Shown: piece by piece, positions 34,125-43,524 of the stretch
Numbering within the stretch: the stretch's first letter is position 1
Layout: every line of letters begins with the position of its first letter
Assembly: GCA_036646055.1 (NCBI GenBank)
Contig: JAVXMY010000005.1
Span: 80,782 to 144,781 of the forward strand
Length of the DNA: 64,000 nt
Direction: 5' to 3'
DNA from: JAVWMQ01 sp036646055
Lineage (GTDB): Bacteria; Bacillota; Clostridia; Peptostreptococcales; Anaerovoracaceae
Notes under the pieces: generated by a model
Told to the model about the DNA's origin: nothing
The model's database searches: none
The model's input: only the letters and a program-made list of their open reading frames with translations
Made by a program: the position numbers and the translations under genes

Positions 34125-35279
34125 ATGAAAGATGTCATCATAATAGGTGGTGGAGCTGCAGGCTTGGCAGTTTCAAGCTACATATCATTGGAGAACAAGG
34201 ATATGAACATACTTTTAATTGAAAAAAAAGATCAGCAAGGTAAGAAGGTTGCAGCTTCAGGAAATGGAAGGTGCAATATTTCCAATGTAAGATGCAGAAA
34301 CATTGAAGAAACAATTAATTTTTTTCATAAACTTGGCATTGAAATACAAGAAGATCTAGAAGGCAGATATTACCCAAAATCAAATAAGGCTAAAGATGTT
34401 GTTAAGGCATTATCATATAGCTTTAAAAATGAAAACATTAATTTAAAGTTAAATGAAAATGTAGAAAAGATAGAGAAAATAGAAGATTGCTTTGTTGTTA
34501 AAACAAATAAAAATGAATATAAAGGCAAAAATGTTGTCATTGCAACAGGTGGCAAGTCATCACCTGGTTTTGGTAGTACTGGTGATGGATATTCTTTTGC
34601 TAAAAAGCTAGGACATTCTGTCAATAAACTATCACCAGTTTTAACTTCAATGGAGGGAAATATCCCAGGAAGTTTTGCAGGAGTTCGTGCGAAAGGTATT
34701 TTTACTTTGTACCAAAATCGGTCAGTTGTATTTTCTGAGCCTGGAGAAGTACAGTTTACTAAAGATGGTATTTCGGGTATTTGTGTCTTTAATGGGAGTA
34801 GATTTCTATCTATTGACGAAAACACTTCATTTAGAGATTACAAAGCCTCTGTGGATTTTTTTCCAGAAACTCACGTGGATCAGCTTAAGGAGCTTATTTT
34901 TAAAAGACTAAAGGATGGCAGATTATCTTATGAGGATACCTTGCTAACTATGGTAAATGAACAGATTGCAAGGTTTTTGTTAGATCAGTTTGCAGAATTA
35001 TCTTTTGAGGAGATTGCAGAAGAAATTGGAAAAAAACTTAAATGTTTTGAAATAAATATTACTGGAGCATCAGGATGGAAAAATGCTCAGTGCACTAAAG
35101 GCGGAATCCCTTTAGAAGAAGTTTTTATAGATTCATCAATGTCTAAAATTGTTGATGGGCTATATTTTGCCGGAGAGATACTTGATTTTGATGGGCCTTG
35201 TGGAGGCTTTAATCTTCAAAACGCGTGGGATACGGCTATAAAAGTTGGGAGAAAAATATGTATAGAATACACCAAATAA
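34125..35279 (+). CDS. HI0933/BaiN-like FAD-dependent oxidoreductase
   Basis: A 384-residue flavoprotein. The Rossmann FAD motif IIIGGGAAGLAVSSY starts at about residue 4, followed by EKKDQQGKKVAASGNGRCNISN, the signature of the HI0933-like family. GGKSSPGFGSTGDGYSFAKKLGH and the C-terminal GLYFAGEILDFDGPCGGFNLQNAW are also conserved. Members such as BaiN act on bile-acid intermediates, but most have no known substrate. I chose the ATG at 34125, five bases after GGAGG. It overlaps the next flavoprotein gene by 22 bases. Confidence 0.9.
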   Translation: MKDVIIIGGGAAGLAVSSYISLENKDMNILLIEKKDQQGKKVAASGNGRCNISNVRCRNIEETINFFHKLGIEIQEDLEGRYYPKSNKAKDVVKALSYSFKNENINLKLNENVEKIEKIEDCFVVKTNKNEYKGKNVVIATGGKSSPGFGSTGDGYSFAKKLGHSVNKLSPVLTSMEGNIPGSFAGVRAKGIFTLYQNRSVVFSEPGEVQFTKDGISGICVFNGSRFLSIDENTSFRDYKASVDFFPETHVDQLKELIFKRLKDGRLSYEDTLLTMVNEQIARFLLDQFAELSFEEIAEEIGKKLKCFEINITGASGWKNAQCTKGGIPLEEVFIDSSMSKIVDGLYFAGEILDFDGPCGGFNLQNAWDTAIKVGRKICIEYTK

Positions 35280-36754
35280 AGTTAGATATTGGAGAAAGCT
35301 GGAATGTGATTCCAGAGAGAATTAAGAGAAAAGTTAAAAATTCAAATCTTAATATTACTTCATGGGAAGTTGTTAAAGAGTCAATCGATGCAAGGGATAA
35401 GGGGGATCTTAAACTAGTTTATTCTGTTGATTTTGAGTGTGATGAAGAAATTCAATGTGACAAAGCTCCTCAGATGGATTACATTCCTGTTGAATGTAAC
35501 TTGGACAAAAGCGTTAGACCTGTAGTAATCGGCTTTGGGCCGTCAGGAATTTTTGCAGCATTAACTTTAGCACAAATGGGATACAGACCCATTGTTCTTG
35601 AAAGAGGCAAGGCTGTGGGAGAAAGATATGCAGATGTACAAAAATTCTGGAAAGAGGGAGTTTTGAACCCAGAGTCAAACGTTCAGTTTGGTGAAGGTGG
35701 AGCCGGAACATTTAGTGATGGTAAATTAACTACTGGAATTAAGGATTACAGAATGAGAAAGGTTGCAGTAGAGTTTGTAAACTTTGGTGCACAAGAAGAG
35801 ATATTATATAAACAAAAACCTCATATTGGCACTGATGTACTCAAAACCGTAGTTTCAAATATGAGAAAAGAGATTATTAAATTAGGTGGAGAAGTTAGGT
35901 TTGGCGCTAAAGTTACTAATATGGAAGTAGTGGATAATAAGGTTAAATCATTAGAAATAAATGGTCAAGAAACTCTTGAATGTAGTCAGGTTATTTTGGC
36001 AATTGGTCATAGTGCTAGGGATACATTTGAAATGCTATTAAAGACAGGTCTTGAAATGGAGCAAAAACCATTTTCTATTGGACTTAGAATTGAACATCCT
36101 CAGGAAGTAATTAATGTTTCTCAATATGGCAGATCTGCTCAGGCTAGTAAACTTGGTCCTGCTGATTATAAACTTTCTTATCATACTAAAAAAGATAAGA
36201 GAGGAGTTTATACATTCTGTATGTGCCCAGGTGGTGAAGTAATTAATGCTTCTTCAGAAGAAGGCTATTTAGTTACTAATGGAATGAGTAACAGTAAGCG
36301 TGATAGCGGCATTGCAAACTCAGCCATTTTATGTGATGTTAGACCGGAGGATTTTGAATCAAACCATCCATTAGCAGGAGTGGAATTTCAACGCAAATAC
36401 GAAAAACTTGCATTTGAAGCAAGTAAGGGTAAGTATCAAATTCCAAAGAGCAGCTACAGAGATTTTGAAGCATCAAGACTTGCAAAGTGTTTGCCAAAGT
36501 TTGCTTTAGAAGCCATACTAGAAGCTATGCCAGTTTTCGGTAGAAAAATCAGAGGCTTTAACGATAATAAATCAGTTCTAAAAGGGATTGAAAGTAGAAG
36601 TTCATCTCCAGTAAGATTAGTTAGAGATAGAAGTTTTAACAGTTCGATTGAAGGCCTTTATCCTGTAGGCGAAGGTGCTGGATATGCTGGCGGAATTGTA
36701 TCAGCAGCAGTTGATGGAATCAAGGTAGCAGAAAGAGTAATCTTAGGTCAATAA
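35258..36754 (+). CDS. FAD-dependent dehydrogenase (COG2509-like)
   Basis: A 498-residue flavoprotein with an N-terminal extension of about 85 residues, then the FAD motif VIGFGPSGIFAALTLAQMG and EGGAGTFSDGKLTTG. The rest has VILAIGHSARDTFEML, FSIGLRIEHP, YTFCMCPGGEV and the C-terminal YPVGEGAGYAGGIVSAAVDG. This pattern is that of the uncharacterised FAD-dependent dehydrogenases of COG2509. The start is the ATG at 35258 inside the end of the preceding gene, with GGGAGA upstream. The reaction is unknown. The overlap implies coupled expression with the HI0933-like protein. Confidence 0.87.
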   Translation: MYRIHQIKLDIGESWNVIPERIKRKVKNSNLNITSWEVVKESIDARDKGDLKLVYSVDFECDEEIQCDKAPQMDYIPVECNLDKSVRPVVIGFGPSGIFAALTLAQMGYRPIVLERGKAVGERYADVQKFWKEGVLNPESNVQFGEGGAGTFSDGKLTTGIKDYRMRKVAVEFVNFGAQEEILYKQKPHIGTDVLKTVVSNMRKEIIKLGGEVRFGAKVTNMEVVDNKVKSLEINGQETLECSQVILAIGHSARDTFEMLLKTGLEMEQKPFSIGLRIEHPQEVINVSQYGRSAQASKLGPADYKLSYHTKKDKRGVYTFCMCPGGEVINASSEEGYLVTNGMSNSKRDSGIANSAILCDVRPEDFESNHPLAGVEFQRKYEKLAFEASKGKYQIPKSSYRDFEASRLAKCLPKFALEAILEAMPVFGRKIRGFNDNKSVLKGIESRSSSPVRLVRDRSFNSSIEGLYPVGEGAGYAGGIVSAAVDGIKVAERVILGQ

Positions 36755-36763
36755 ATTTAAATA

Positions 36764-36808
36764 AAAAAGTCATTCAATGGTTAATCCAAAGAATGACTTT
36801 ATTTTTTT
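36764..36808. terminator. Bidirectional intrinsic terminator
   Basis: AAAGTCATTC pairs with GAATGACTTT around a 15-base loop, flanked by A- and T-runs, between the convergent flavoprotein and gpmI genes. Confidence 0.85.
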
Positions 36809-38327
36809 ATTTAATAAGTGATTTACCAGTCATTTCAGCTGGGATGTCAATATTCATTAAATCAAGTAGAGTAGGGGCTAAATCAGCCAATTTACCACCT
36901 TCTAATAACTCTTTTGGCTCATTAGCAATATGAACTAAGGGTACCTTGTTTAGTGAATGTGCTGTAATAACGTTGCTATCTTCATCAAGCATAACATCGG
37001 CATTACCGTGATCAGCGGTTAGAAGTATTTGTCCATCCAGAGATAATACCTTATTTACAACTTTTTCTACGCATACATCTAAAGCTTCAATTGCTTTAAC
37101 AGCAGCATCCATAATTCCAGTGTGGCCAACCATATCTGCATTGGCAAAATTTAAGATAATTAAATCGTATTTATCAGCTACCTCAACTAATTTATCTGTT
37201 ACAGCAAAAGCACTCATCTCAGGCTGTAAATCGTAAGTTGCAACTTTAGGGGAAGGAATTAATTCTCTATCCTCTAATGGATTTGCCTCTTCAACTCCAC
37301 CGTTAAAGAAAAATGTTACATGGGCATACTTCTCTGTTTCGGCAATTCTAAGCTGTTTAAGACCTAGATTAGAAACGTATTCACCTAAAGTATTTGATAA
37401 AACCTGGGGTGGGTAAGCCACCTTAACATTAGGAAGGGTGGAATCGTAATTAGTCATAGTTACGTAGTTAATATTTGATGGAACTTTTTCTCGTTTAAAA
37501 CCATCAAAAGTTTTATCTACAAAAGTTCTAGTTATTTCTCTACCTCTGTCTGGTCTAAAGTTAAACATAATTATTGAATCATTATCATTAACAGTTCCTT
37601 TAGAATCAATTACAGTAGGAAGAACAAATTCATCGTTTTGGTTATTAGCATAAGAATTTTCTATAGCTAAAGTTGCAGTAGCTGCTGTAGGACCTACGCC
37701 TAGAGCAATAGCATCATAAGCTAGTTTAACTCTGTCCCATCTTTGATCTCTGTCCATAGAGTAATATCTGCCAGAAATAGTTGCAATCTTACCAACTCCA
37801 ACTGATTTCATATAATCCTCAATTTGAGAAATATAATCTATGGCACATCTTGGTGGAACGTCTCTACCATCTAAGAAGCAGTGAAGATAAACCTTAGTTA
37901 ACCCTCTATTTTTAGCAAGTAAAATCAAAGCCTTTAAATGGTCTATGTGGCTATGTACTCCTCCATCAGATAAAAGTCCAAATATGTGTAGTGCAGAATT
38001 ATTTTTTTGGGCAAAATCCGCGCCCTCTGTTAGAATAGAGTTTTCAAAGAATGTTTTTTCATCGATTGCTTTTGTGATTCTAGTTAGTTCTTGGTAAACA
38101 ATTCTACCAGCTCCAATGTTAAGATGTCCAACCTCAGAGTTACCCATTTGACCATCTGGCAAACCTACGTCTAAGCCGGAGGCACCTATAACCGTATTAG
38201 GATATTTATTAAAAATTTTATGGATATTTGGAGTGTTGGCCTTAGCAATTGCATTGCCATAACTGTTATTATTTACCCCAAATCCATCTAAAATCATTAG
38301 CATTGTTGGTTTGTTTTTGATATTCAT
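36807..38327 (-). CDS. gpmI: 2,3-bisphosphoglycerate-independent phosphoglycerate mutase
   Basis: A 506-residue manganese-dependent mutase interconverting 3- and 2-phosphoglycerate in glycolysis. The N-terminal MLMILDGFG metal motif, PDGQMGNSEVGHLNIGAGR with the phosphoserine serine, DGRDVPP, and the C-terminal NFANADMVGHTG and LTADHGNAD motifs are all present. The frame is open for 64 more codons upstream, but the ATG at 38327 has AAAGAGG ahead of it and the family begins there. It diverges from addA; a TGCTATAAT extended -10 lies at 38361-38369 on its strand. Confidence 0.96.
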   Translation of the reverse strand: MNIKNKPTMLMILDGFGVNNNSYGNAIAKANTPNIHKIFNKYPNTVIGASGLDVGLPDGQMGNSEVGHLNIGAGRIVYQELTRITKAIDEKTFFENSILTEGADFAQKNNSALHIFGLLSDGGVHSHIDHLKALILLAKNRGLTKVYLHCFLDGRDVPPRCAIDYISQIEDYMKSVGVGKIATISGRYYSMDRDQRWDRVKLAYDAIALGVGPTAATATLAIENSYANNQNDEFVLPTVIDSKGTVNDNDSIIMFNFRPDRGREITRTFVDKTFDGFKREKVPSNINYVTMTNYDSTLPNVKVAYPPQVLSNTLGEYVSNLGLKQLRIAETEKYAHVTFFFNGGVEEANPLEDRELIPSPKVATYDLQPEMSAFAVTDKLVEVADKYDLIILNFANADMVGHTGIMDAAVKAIEALDVCVEKVVNKVLSLDGQILLTADHGNADVMLDEDSNVITAHSLNKVPLVHIANEPKELLEGGKLADLAPTLLDLMNIDIPAEMTGKSLIK

Positions 38328-38352
38328 TTTATTCCTCTTTCTTAAGTAATAT

Positions 38353-38382
38353 TTGATTATATTATAGCATAAATGATATAAT
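38353..38382 (+). promoter_or_regulatory. Promoter for addA, overlapping the divergent gpmI promoter
   Basis: TTGATT at 38353-38358, 18-base spacer, TATAAT at 38377-38382. The gpmI -10 (minus strand, 38361-38366) sits inside this promoter, so the two polymerases would compete. Confidence 0.6.
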
Positions 38383-38412
38383 ATAAAAAGTATAACAAAG
38401 GAGAGAAATCTA

Positions 38413-41400
38413 ATGAAATGGACAAAAGAACAGCAGATGGCAATATCTACTAGAAATAAAAATATGTTAGTATCAGCAGCAGCAGGATCAGGTAAAACTG
38501 CTGTTTTAGTTGAGCGCATAATTAGGCTTATTTTAGATGATAGAGTATCAATTGATAATATCTTAGTAGTTACCTTTACAAAAGCCGCAGCATCAGAGAT
38601 GAAAGAAAAAATAATAAAGGCAATAAAAAAGGAGATAGTAAGTAATCCTAAAAATGCAAAGTTAATGAGAAATCAATTGGAACTTGCTGCAAATGCTTCT
38701 ATTTCAACATTCCACTCTTTTTCTTTAAATATCATTAAGAAGTATTTTTATATTATAGATGTTAATCCAAAGATGAAAATAATGGATGAGCCTCAAGGGG
38801 TTCTTATGAAAAAAGCAGCTATAGATAATGTTTTTAATCAATTTTTTGAAAATAAAGGGGATGATTTTGTTGAGTTTGTCAAGGCTTACGGGTCCTCTAA
38901 AAATGATGATGCTCTTAAGGATTCTATAGTATCTCTTTATGATAAAATTCAAAGTATACCAGACCCATGGCAATGGTTAGAGAAAAAAAACAAGGATTTA
39001 TTTAATGTAGAAAGCACATTTGTTAATAGTAAGTCCTTTGAAGTATTTATTGAAGTTGTACAAGATAAGATAACTAATGCTATTAAAATAACAAAAGAAA
39101 TTCAAGACTATTTAAATTCATTAAATTTGCATAGACATGGAGATAATCTTAATGCTTCTATTGTTGAACTAAAAGAAATGTATGATTATTGTAGGCAAAA
39201 TGAGTTTGATAAAGTTGGTGCTAGGATGAATGCTTTTAAGTTTCCTGTTTTAAGAACTAAGGGAGAAGAAAAGGCAATATACACTGAAGAAGAAAAAACA
39301 GTAGTAAATACTTATAAAGATATTGTTAATTCTAGTTTTAAAGATTTAAAGAAAAAAATATTTAATCAGCCTTTGATGAATCATATAGAAGATATTAAAA
39401 TGACAATACCAAGTGTGATAATGTTAAGTGACTTACTAAAGGCTTTTCATGAAGAATACAGGGCAGATAAGGCTGACAAGAATTTGATAGATTTCAATGA
39501 TATAGAACATTATGCAATTGAAATTTTAAAAGATAAAGAAGTGTCTAATGAGATTAGAAATAAGTATGAACATATATTTATAGATGAATATCAAGATAGT
39601 AACTTTATTCAAGAAGAAATTATAAATAGCATTAAGCGAGAAAATAATTTATTTATGGTAGGGGATGTTAAGCAGAGTATTTATAGTTTTAGATTAGCTG
39701 AACCAAAGATTTTTAAAGAAAAATACAATAATTACAAAAATAAATTAGAACCTAATTCTATTGTAATTGATTTAAATAAAAACTTTAGAAGTAAAGAAGC
39801 AATTATTAATAGTGTTAACTATGTGTTTGAAGATTTAATTGATGATTACAAAGGTCAGGAGTTAAACCCAGGTGTTTCCTGTGATGATATCTATAATTTC
39901 ACACCAGAAATTCATCTTATTAATACTAACAAAGAAGAAATGGATTTCTCCTTAGATAGTGATAATGAGGAAGAGGTTCAACTAGGAGCAGAATTATTCG
40001 ATCTTAAGGCTACTGAAGTAGAAGCCTTACAGGTTGTTTCTGAAATACAGGATAAACTAGGCGAAGAATATTTTGATCATAAGAATAATAAGATTTCCAA
40101 ATTTCAATATAAGGATATGGTTATTTTGCTAAGAAGTGTTAAAAACAGAGGATCAGTTTTTTATAACACATTATTAGATCATGGAATACCAGTTTTTATT
40201 GATAGTAGTGAAGGATACTTTGATAGTTTAGAAATTCTATCATTAATAGATATACTAAAAATTATAGATAATAGCAATGATGATATAGCTTTGCTTTCTG
40301 CATTGAGAAGCCCAATTTTTTCTTTTTCAATAGATCAACTTATTGAAATAAGAAAAGAAAACAAGAAGGGGACATACGCTGAATCCTATGAGAAGTACCT
40401 TGAAACTGGTAATGATGAAGAAATTATAAAAAAGATAAATGATTTCAAAACAAGAATTACAAAATGGAAGAAGGAAGCTAGGTTTATGCCTATTGATGAC
40501 TTCATTTGGAAACTAATATACGAAAGTGGAATCTACCTTTCCTTTAGTGCACTTCCTGGTGGAAATCAGAGGAAAGTTAATTTAAATGCATTTTTGGATA
40601 AGGCTAAGGCCTATAGGGATACTGGAGACAATACTATTTATGGCCTTTTGGAGTATATTGGTAAGTTAAAGAAAAATGTTAAAGTAGGTCAGTCAGTAAC
40701 TATATCAGAAAACGATGATGTAGTTCAAATTACAACTATACATAAAAGTAAAGGGCTTGAATATCCAATTGTTATAATTCCTTGTTTACATTTAAAAACA
40801 AAATATAGTTCCATTAATAAAATTGGAGATTTTAATAGGGATATGGGTCTTGGTCTTTCATATGTAAATAGTAAGGATAAGTGGACTAAGAATACCCTTA
40901 TTCAATATGGCATAAATTACAGTAAGCGTATGGAAGAAATGGAAGAGGAAATTCGGGTATTATATGTAGCTCTTACTAGAGCTAAGGATCAACTAATTTT
41001 AATTGGATCTATGCAAAAGGATTTTTTGGAATTAGTCAAAAATGATTTAGATAAATTTAAAACGAAAACCCTATTGGAAATGATTTACCGTCCTCAAAAA
41101 TCAAATGCTTTTAAATACATAGAAAAAAATCAAAATGACTTTACTATTAATAACAAGAATAATGAATCACAAGAGTTAGATACTATTGTCAAGATAGAAG
41201 ATTTTAATCAAGATGTTTATAATTTTGTTAACAGAAGATTATCCTTTGAATATCCAGATAAGGATATGCTATCTATGAAATCTAAGTTTTCTGTTTCTGA
41301 ATTAAATAATGATTATGCTCCAAATGTGACATTAAAAACTTTAGATGAAAAAGAAAAATCAATAGAAGGAGTTGTTAGAGGTAGTCTTTATCATTTAGTA

Positions 41401-41844
41401 ATGGAGAAAATTGATTTTTCATTGGCTCTAACTGAAGGGATACCATATATTGAAAAAAGTATTAACCAAATGGTTTCAGACAATATTATAAGTGAGGAAG
41501 AACTGGGCCAAATTAACATAGCTGGAATAAACGATTTTTTCCATACGGATATAGGCAAGAGGGCAGCAAATAATAATCCTGTAAAAGAGCAGGCGTTTAC
41601 TATGGTTCACAAAATAAATGATTGCCAAGTTTTGGTACAAGGGGTTATGGACTGTTTTTTTGAGGAAAATGGTAAGTTAGTAATAATTGATTATAAGACT
41701 AATAAGAACACAGAAAATATAGAAAAAATATATATAAAGCAGCTTGAACTATATAAAGAAGCATTGATGAAGAGTACGGGTAAAGAGGTTTCCCAATGTT
41801 GGTTATATCTTTTTGGAGAAGGTAAGGGCGTAAGAGTGATATAA
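38413..41844 (+). CDS. addA: ATP-dependent helicase/nuclease subunit A
   Basis: A 1143-residue UvrD-like helicase with a C-terminal RecB-type nuclease, one half of the AddAB enzyme that resects double-strand breaks. Walker A is SAAAGSGKTAVLVERI near residue 22-35; FIDEYQDSNFIQEE is the DExx box, MVGDVKQSIYSFR and ITTIHKSKGLEYPIV are helicase motifs, and VLYVALTRAKDQL is motif VI. The nuclease core IIDYKTNK is intact near residue 1094. Length is near the usual 1,200. AddB is normally encoded just upstream, but here the upstream gene is the divergent gpmI, so addB is elsewhere. Confidence 0.95.
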   Translation: MKWTKEQQMAISTRNKNMLVSAAAGSGKTAVLVERIIRLILDDRVSIDNILVVTFTKAAASEMKEKIIKAIKKEIVSNPKNAKLMRNQLELAANASISTFHSFSLNIIKKYFYIIDVNPKMKIMDEPQGVLMKKAAIDNVFNQFFENKGDDFVEFVKAYGSSKNDDALKDSIVSLYDKIQSIPDPWQWLEKKNKDLFNVESTFVNSKSFEVFIEVVQDKITNAIKITKEIQDYLNSLNLHRHGDNLNASIVELKEMYDYCRQNEFDKVGARMNAFKFPVLRTKGEEKAIYTEEEKTVVNTYKDIVNSSFKDLKKKIFNQPLMNHIEDIKMTIPSVIMLSDLLKAFHEEYRADKADKNLIDFNDIEHYAIEILKDKEVSNEIRNKYEHIFIDEYQDSNFIQEEIINSIKRENNLFMVGDVKQSIYSFRLAEPKIFKEKYNNYKNKLEPNSIVIDLNKNFRSKEAIINSVNYVFEDLIDDYKGQELNPGVSCDDIYNFTPEIHLINTNKEEMDFSLDSDNEEEVQLGAELFDLKATEVEALQVVSEIQDKLGEEYFDHKNNKISKFQYKDMVILLRSVKNRGSVFYNTLLDHGIPVFIDSSEGYFDSLEILSLIDILKIIDNSNDDIALLSALRSPIFSFSIDQLIEIRKENKKGTYAESYEKYLETGNDEEIIKKINDFKTRITKWKKEARFMPIDDFIWKLIYESGIYLSFSALPGGNQRKVNLNAFLDKAKAYRDTGDNTIYGLLEYIGKLKKNVKVGQSVTISENDDVVQITTIHKSKGLEYPIVIIPCLHLKTKYSSINKIGDFNRDMGLGLSYVNSKDKWTKNTLIQYGINYSKRMEEMEEEIRVLYVALTRAKDQLILIGSMQKDFLELVKNDLDKFKTKTLLEMIYRPQKSNAFKYIEKNQNDFTINNKNNESQELDTIVKIEDFNQDVYNFVNRRLSFEYPDKDMLSMKSKFSVSELNNDYAPNVTLKTLDEKEKSIEGVVRGSLYHLVMEKIDFSLALTEGIPYIEKSINQMVSDNIISEEELGQINIAGINDFFHTDIGKRAANNNPVKEQAFTMVHKINDCQVLVQGVMDCFFEENGKLVIIDYKTNKNTENIEKIYIKQLELYKEALMKSTGKEVSQCWLYLFGEGKGVRVI

Positions 41845-41882
41845 TTAAAAAAGACTTAGAAATTAATCTAAGTCTTTTTTTA
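41845..41882. terminator. Bidirectional intrinsic terminator
   Basis: AAAAAAGACTTAGA pairs with TCTAAGTCTTTTTT around AATTAA, between the convergent addA and gdhA genes. Confidence 0.9.
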
Positions 41883-41908
41883 TATACATTTTTGTTAAAC
41901 TGTTTAGT

Positions 41909-43252
41909 TTAGCAAACGCCCTGAGCCATCATAGCATCAGCAATCTTTAAGAAACCAGCGATGTTAGCACCAGCAACTAGGTTATCACCAAAGCCATATT
42001 CTTTAGCAGCACTAGCACAAGCAGCATGGATGTTAACCATGATGTCTTTTAGCTGAGCGTGTACAACTTCTGGAGCGAATACTGTCTTACCAGCGTTCTG
42101 TCCCATTTCGATACAAGAACAAGCAACTCCACCAGCATTAGCAGCTTTAGAAGGTCCAACCTTTAAGCCTTTTTCCTGTAGGTAAGCGATTGCTTCGTTA
42201 GTTGAAGACATGTTTGATCCTTCGCAAACGAATTTACATCCGTTAGCAACGATAGCCTTAGCATCTTCAATTCTGATTTCGTTCTGAGTAGCACAAGGGA
42301 TGTAAAGATCAGCTTTAACTTCCCAAGGTTTTTTACCAGCAACAAATTTAGAACCAGCGAATTTTTCTGCATAAGGAGCACAAACATTCTTACCTGAAGA
42401 TCTTAGAACCTGCATGTAAGCAATTTTTTCATCATCTAGACCAGCTTCATCAATGATGTAACCGTCTGGACCTGAAATTGTGATAACTTTTGCGCCTAAT
42501 TCGTGAAGTTTTCTAGCTGTTCCCCATGAAACGTTACCAAATCCAGAGATAGCAACTGTCTTACCAGCTAATTTTTCTCCGTGTGATTCTAGCATTTCGT
42601 TAGCATAGTATACGATTCCGTATCCTGTAGCTTCAGTTCTTCCGTTTAGTCCACCCCATGTTAGACCTTTACCAGTTAGAACTCCTTCGTATCTGTTTAC
42701 GATTTTCTTGTACTGACCGAACATGTATCCGATTTCTCTAGCACCAACACCTAAATCTCCAGCAGGGATATCTGTTGAAGGTCCGATGTGTCTGTATAAT
42801 TCGTTCATGAACGCCTGGCAGAATCTCATTACTTCTGCATCAGATTTTCCGTTTGGATCGAAGTTTGCTCCACCTTTACCACCACCGATAGGTAGGCCAG
42901 TTAAGCTGTTTTTGAAGATCTGTTCGAAACCTAAGAACTTAATGATTCCTGGGTATACGTTTGGAGCAAATCTTAAACCACCTTTGTAAGGTCCGATAGC
43001 GCTGTTGAACTGGTATCTGTATCCTTTGTTTACGTGGATTTTACCAGCATCGTCAACCCATTCTACCTTGAAAGTGATTCCTCTTTCAGGTTCTACTAAT
43101 CTTTCAAGAATAGCATTTGCTTCGTATTCTGGGTGCTGCTCGATAACTGGAGCTAGTGAATGTAGAACTTCTTCTACTGTCTGGTGAAATTCTACTTCGC
43201 CAGGATTGTTTTTCTTACAATCTTCGATTACTCTTTCAATGTAATTTGACAT
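41909..43252 (-). CDS. gdhA: Glutamate dehydrogenase, probably NAD-dependent
   Basis: A 447-residue hexameric-type glutamate dehydrogenase. The glutamate-binding GPYKGGLRFAP, catalytic lysine region LPIGGGKGGANFDP, and PAGDLGVGAREIGYM are intact. The dinucleotide fold begins VAISGFGNVSWGTARKL and its acidic end reads ISGPDGYI. From memory, the NAD-specific enzyme of Clostridium symbiosum has SGPDGYI at this place and also ends IADAMMAQG, whereas NADP enzymes such as that of E. coli have a different loop, so NAD use and glutamate catabolism are favoured. The gene looks less AT-rich than its neighbours with a restricted codon choice, as expected for high expression. A consensus promoter and palindrome precede it. 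Confidence 0.94.
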   Translation of the reverse strand: MSNYIERVIEDCKKNNPGEVEFHQTVEEVLHSLAPVIEQHPEYEANAILERLVEPERGITFKVEWVDDAGKIHVNKGYRYQFNSAIGPYKGGLRFAPNVYPGIIKFLGFEQIFKNSLTGLPIGGGKGGANFDPNGKSDAEVMRFCQAFMNELYRHIGPSTDIPAGDLGVGAREIGYMFGQYKKIVNRYEGVLTGKGLTWGGLNGRTEATGYGIVYYANEMLESHGEKLAGKTVAISGFGNVSWGTARKLHELGAKVITISGPDGYIIDEAGLDDEKIAYMQVLRSSGKNVCAPYAEKFAGSKFVAGKKPWEVKADLYIPCATQNEIRIEDAKAIVANGCKFVCEGSNMSSTNEAIAYLQEKGLKVGPSKAANAGGVACSCIEMGQNAGKTVFAPEVVHAQLKDIMVNIHAACASAAKEYGFGDNLVAGANIAGFLKIADAMMAQGVC

Positions 43253-43305
43253 TTTATTTCTCCTATATTTTTAATAAAAAGATTTAAATTAAACTTACAT
43301 ACTAA

Positions 43306-43334
43306 AATATATCACTCTAATAGGGTATCGTCAA
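43306..43334 (-). promoter_or_regulatory. Promoter for gdhA
   Basis: On the minus strand TTGACG (43329-43334), 17-base spacer, TATATT (43306-43311), about 54 bases before the start codon. Confidence 0.75.
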
Positions 43335-43347
43335 CCATAGTCTATGG
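43335..43347. promoter_or_regulatory. Palindrome abutting the gdhA promoter
   Basis: CCATAG-T-CTATGG is a perfect 6+6 inverted repeat with one central base, immediately upstream of the gdhA -35. An activator or repressor site is possible; nothing identifies the protein. Confidence 0.4.
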
Positions 43348-43471
43348 AAATATTTAAATGTTTTAATATTCAGACAACTAACAGTGACAACTTTAACAAG
43401 GATTCTTCTGTTTTTATGTGATTTAAGTACAAAGGTTATATGTTTTTTATTTAATAATATGTTTATATCGG

Positions 43472-43501
43472 TTGCAAGGTTACTACTCTATACTGTATAC
43501 T
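43472..43501 (+). promoter_or_regulatory. Promoter for the mgtE-ctpA gene run
   Basis: TTGCAA at 43472-43477, 18-base spacer, TATACT at 43496-43501, preceded by TG one base away. The leader is about 20 bases, so no Mg-sensing riboswitch fits. Confidence 0.55.
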
Positions 43502-43524
43502 TTAATAAGTGAGAGGAGGTCAGT

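Noticed and set aside
38328..38519. 64-codon N-terminal extension of gpmI
   Set aside because: The family starts at MNIKNKPT; a ribosome site precedes the ATG at 38327 and the extension runs through the divergent addA promoter and start.
43502..43524. Mg-sensing M-box riboswitch ahead of mgtE
   Set aside because: Only about 20 bases separate the promoter and the start codon.
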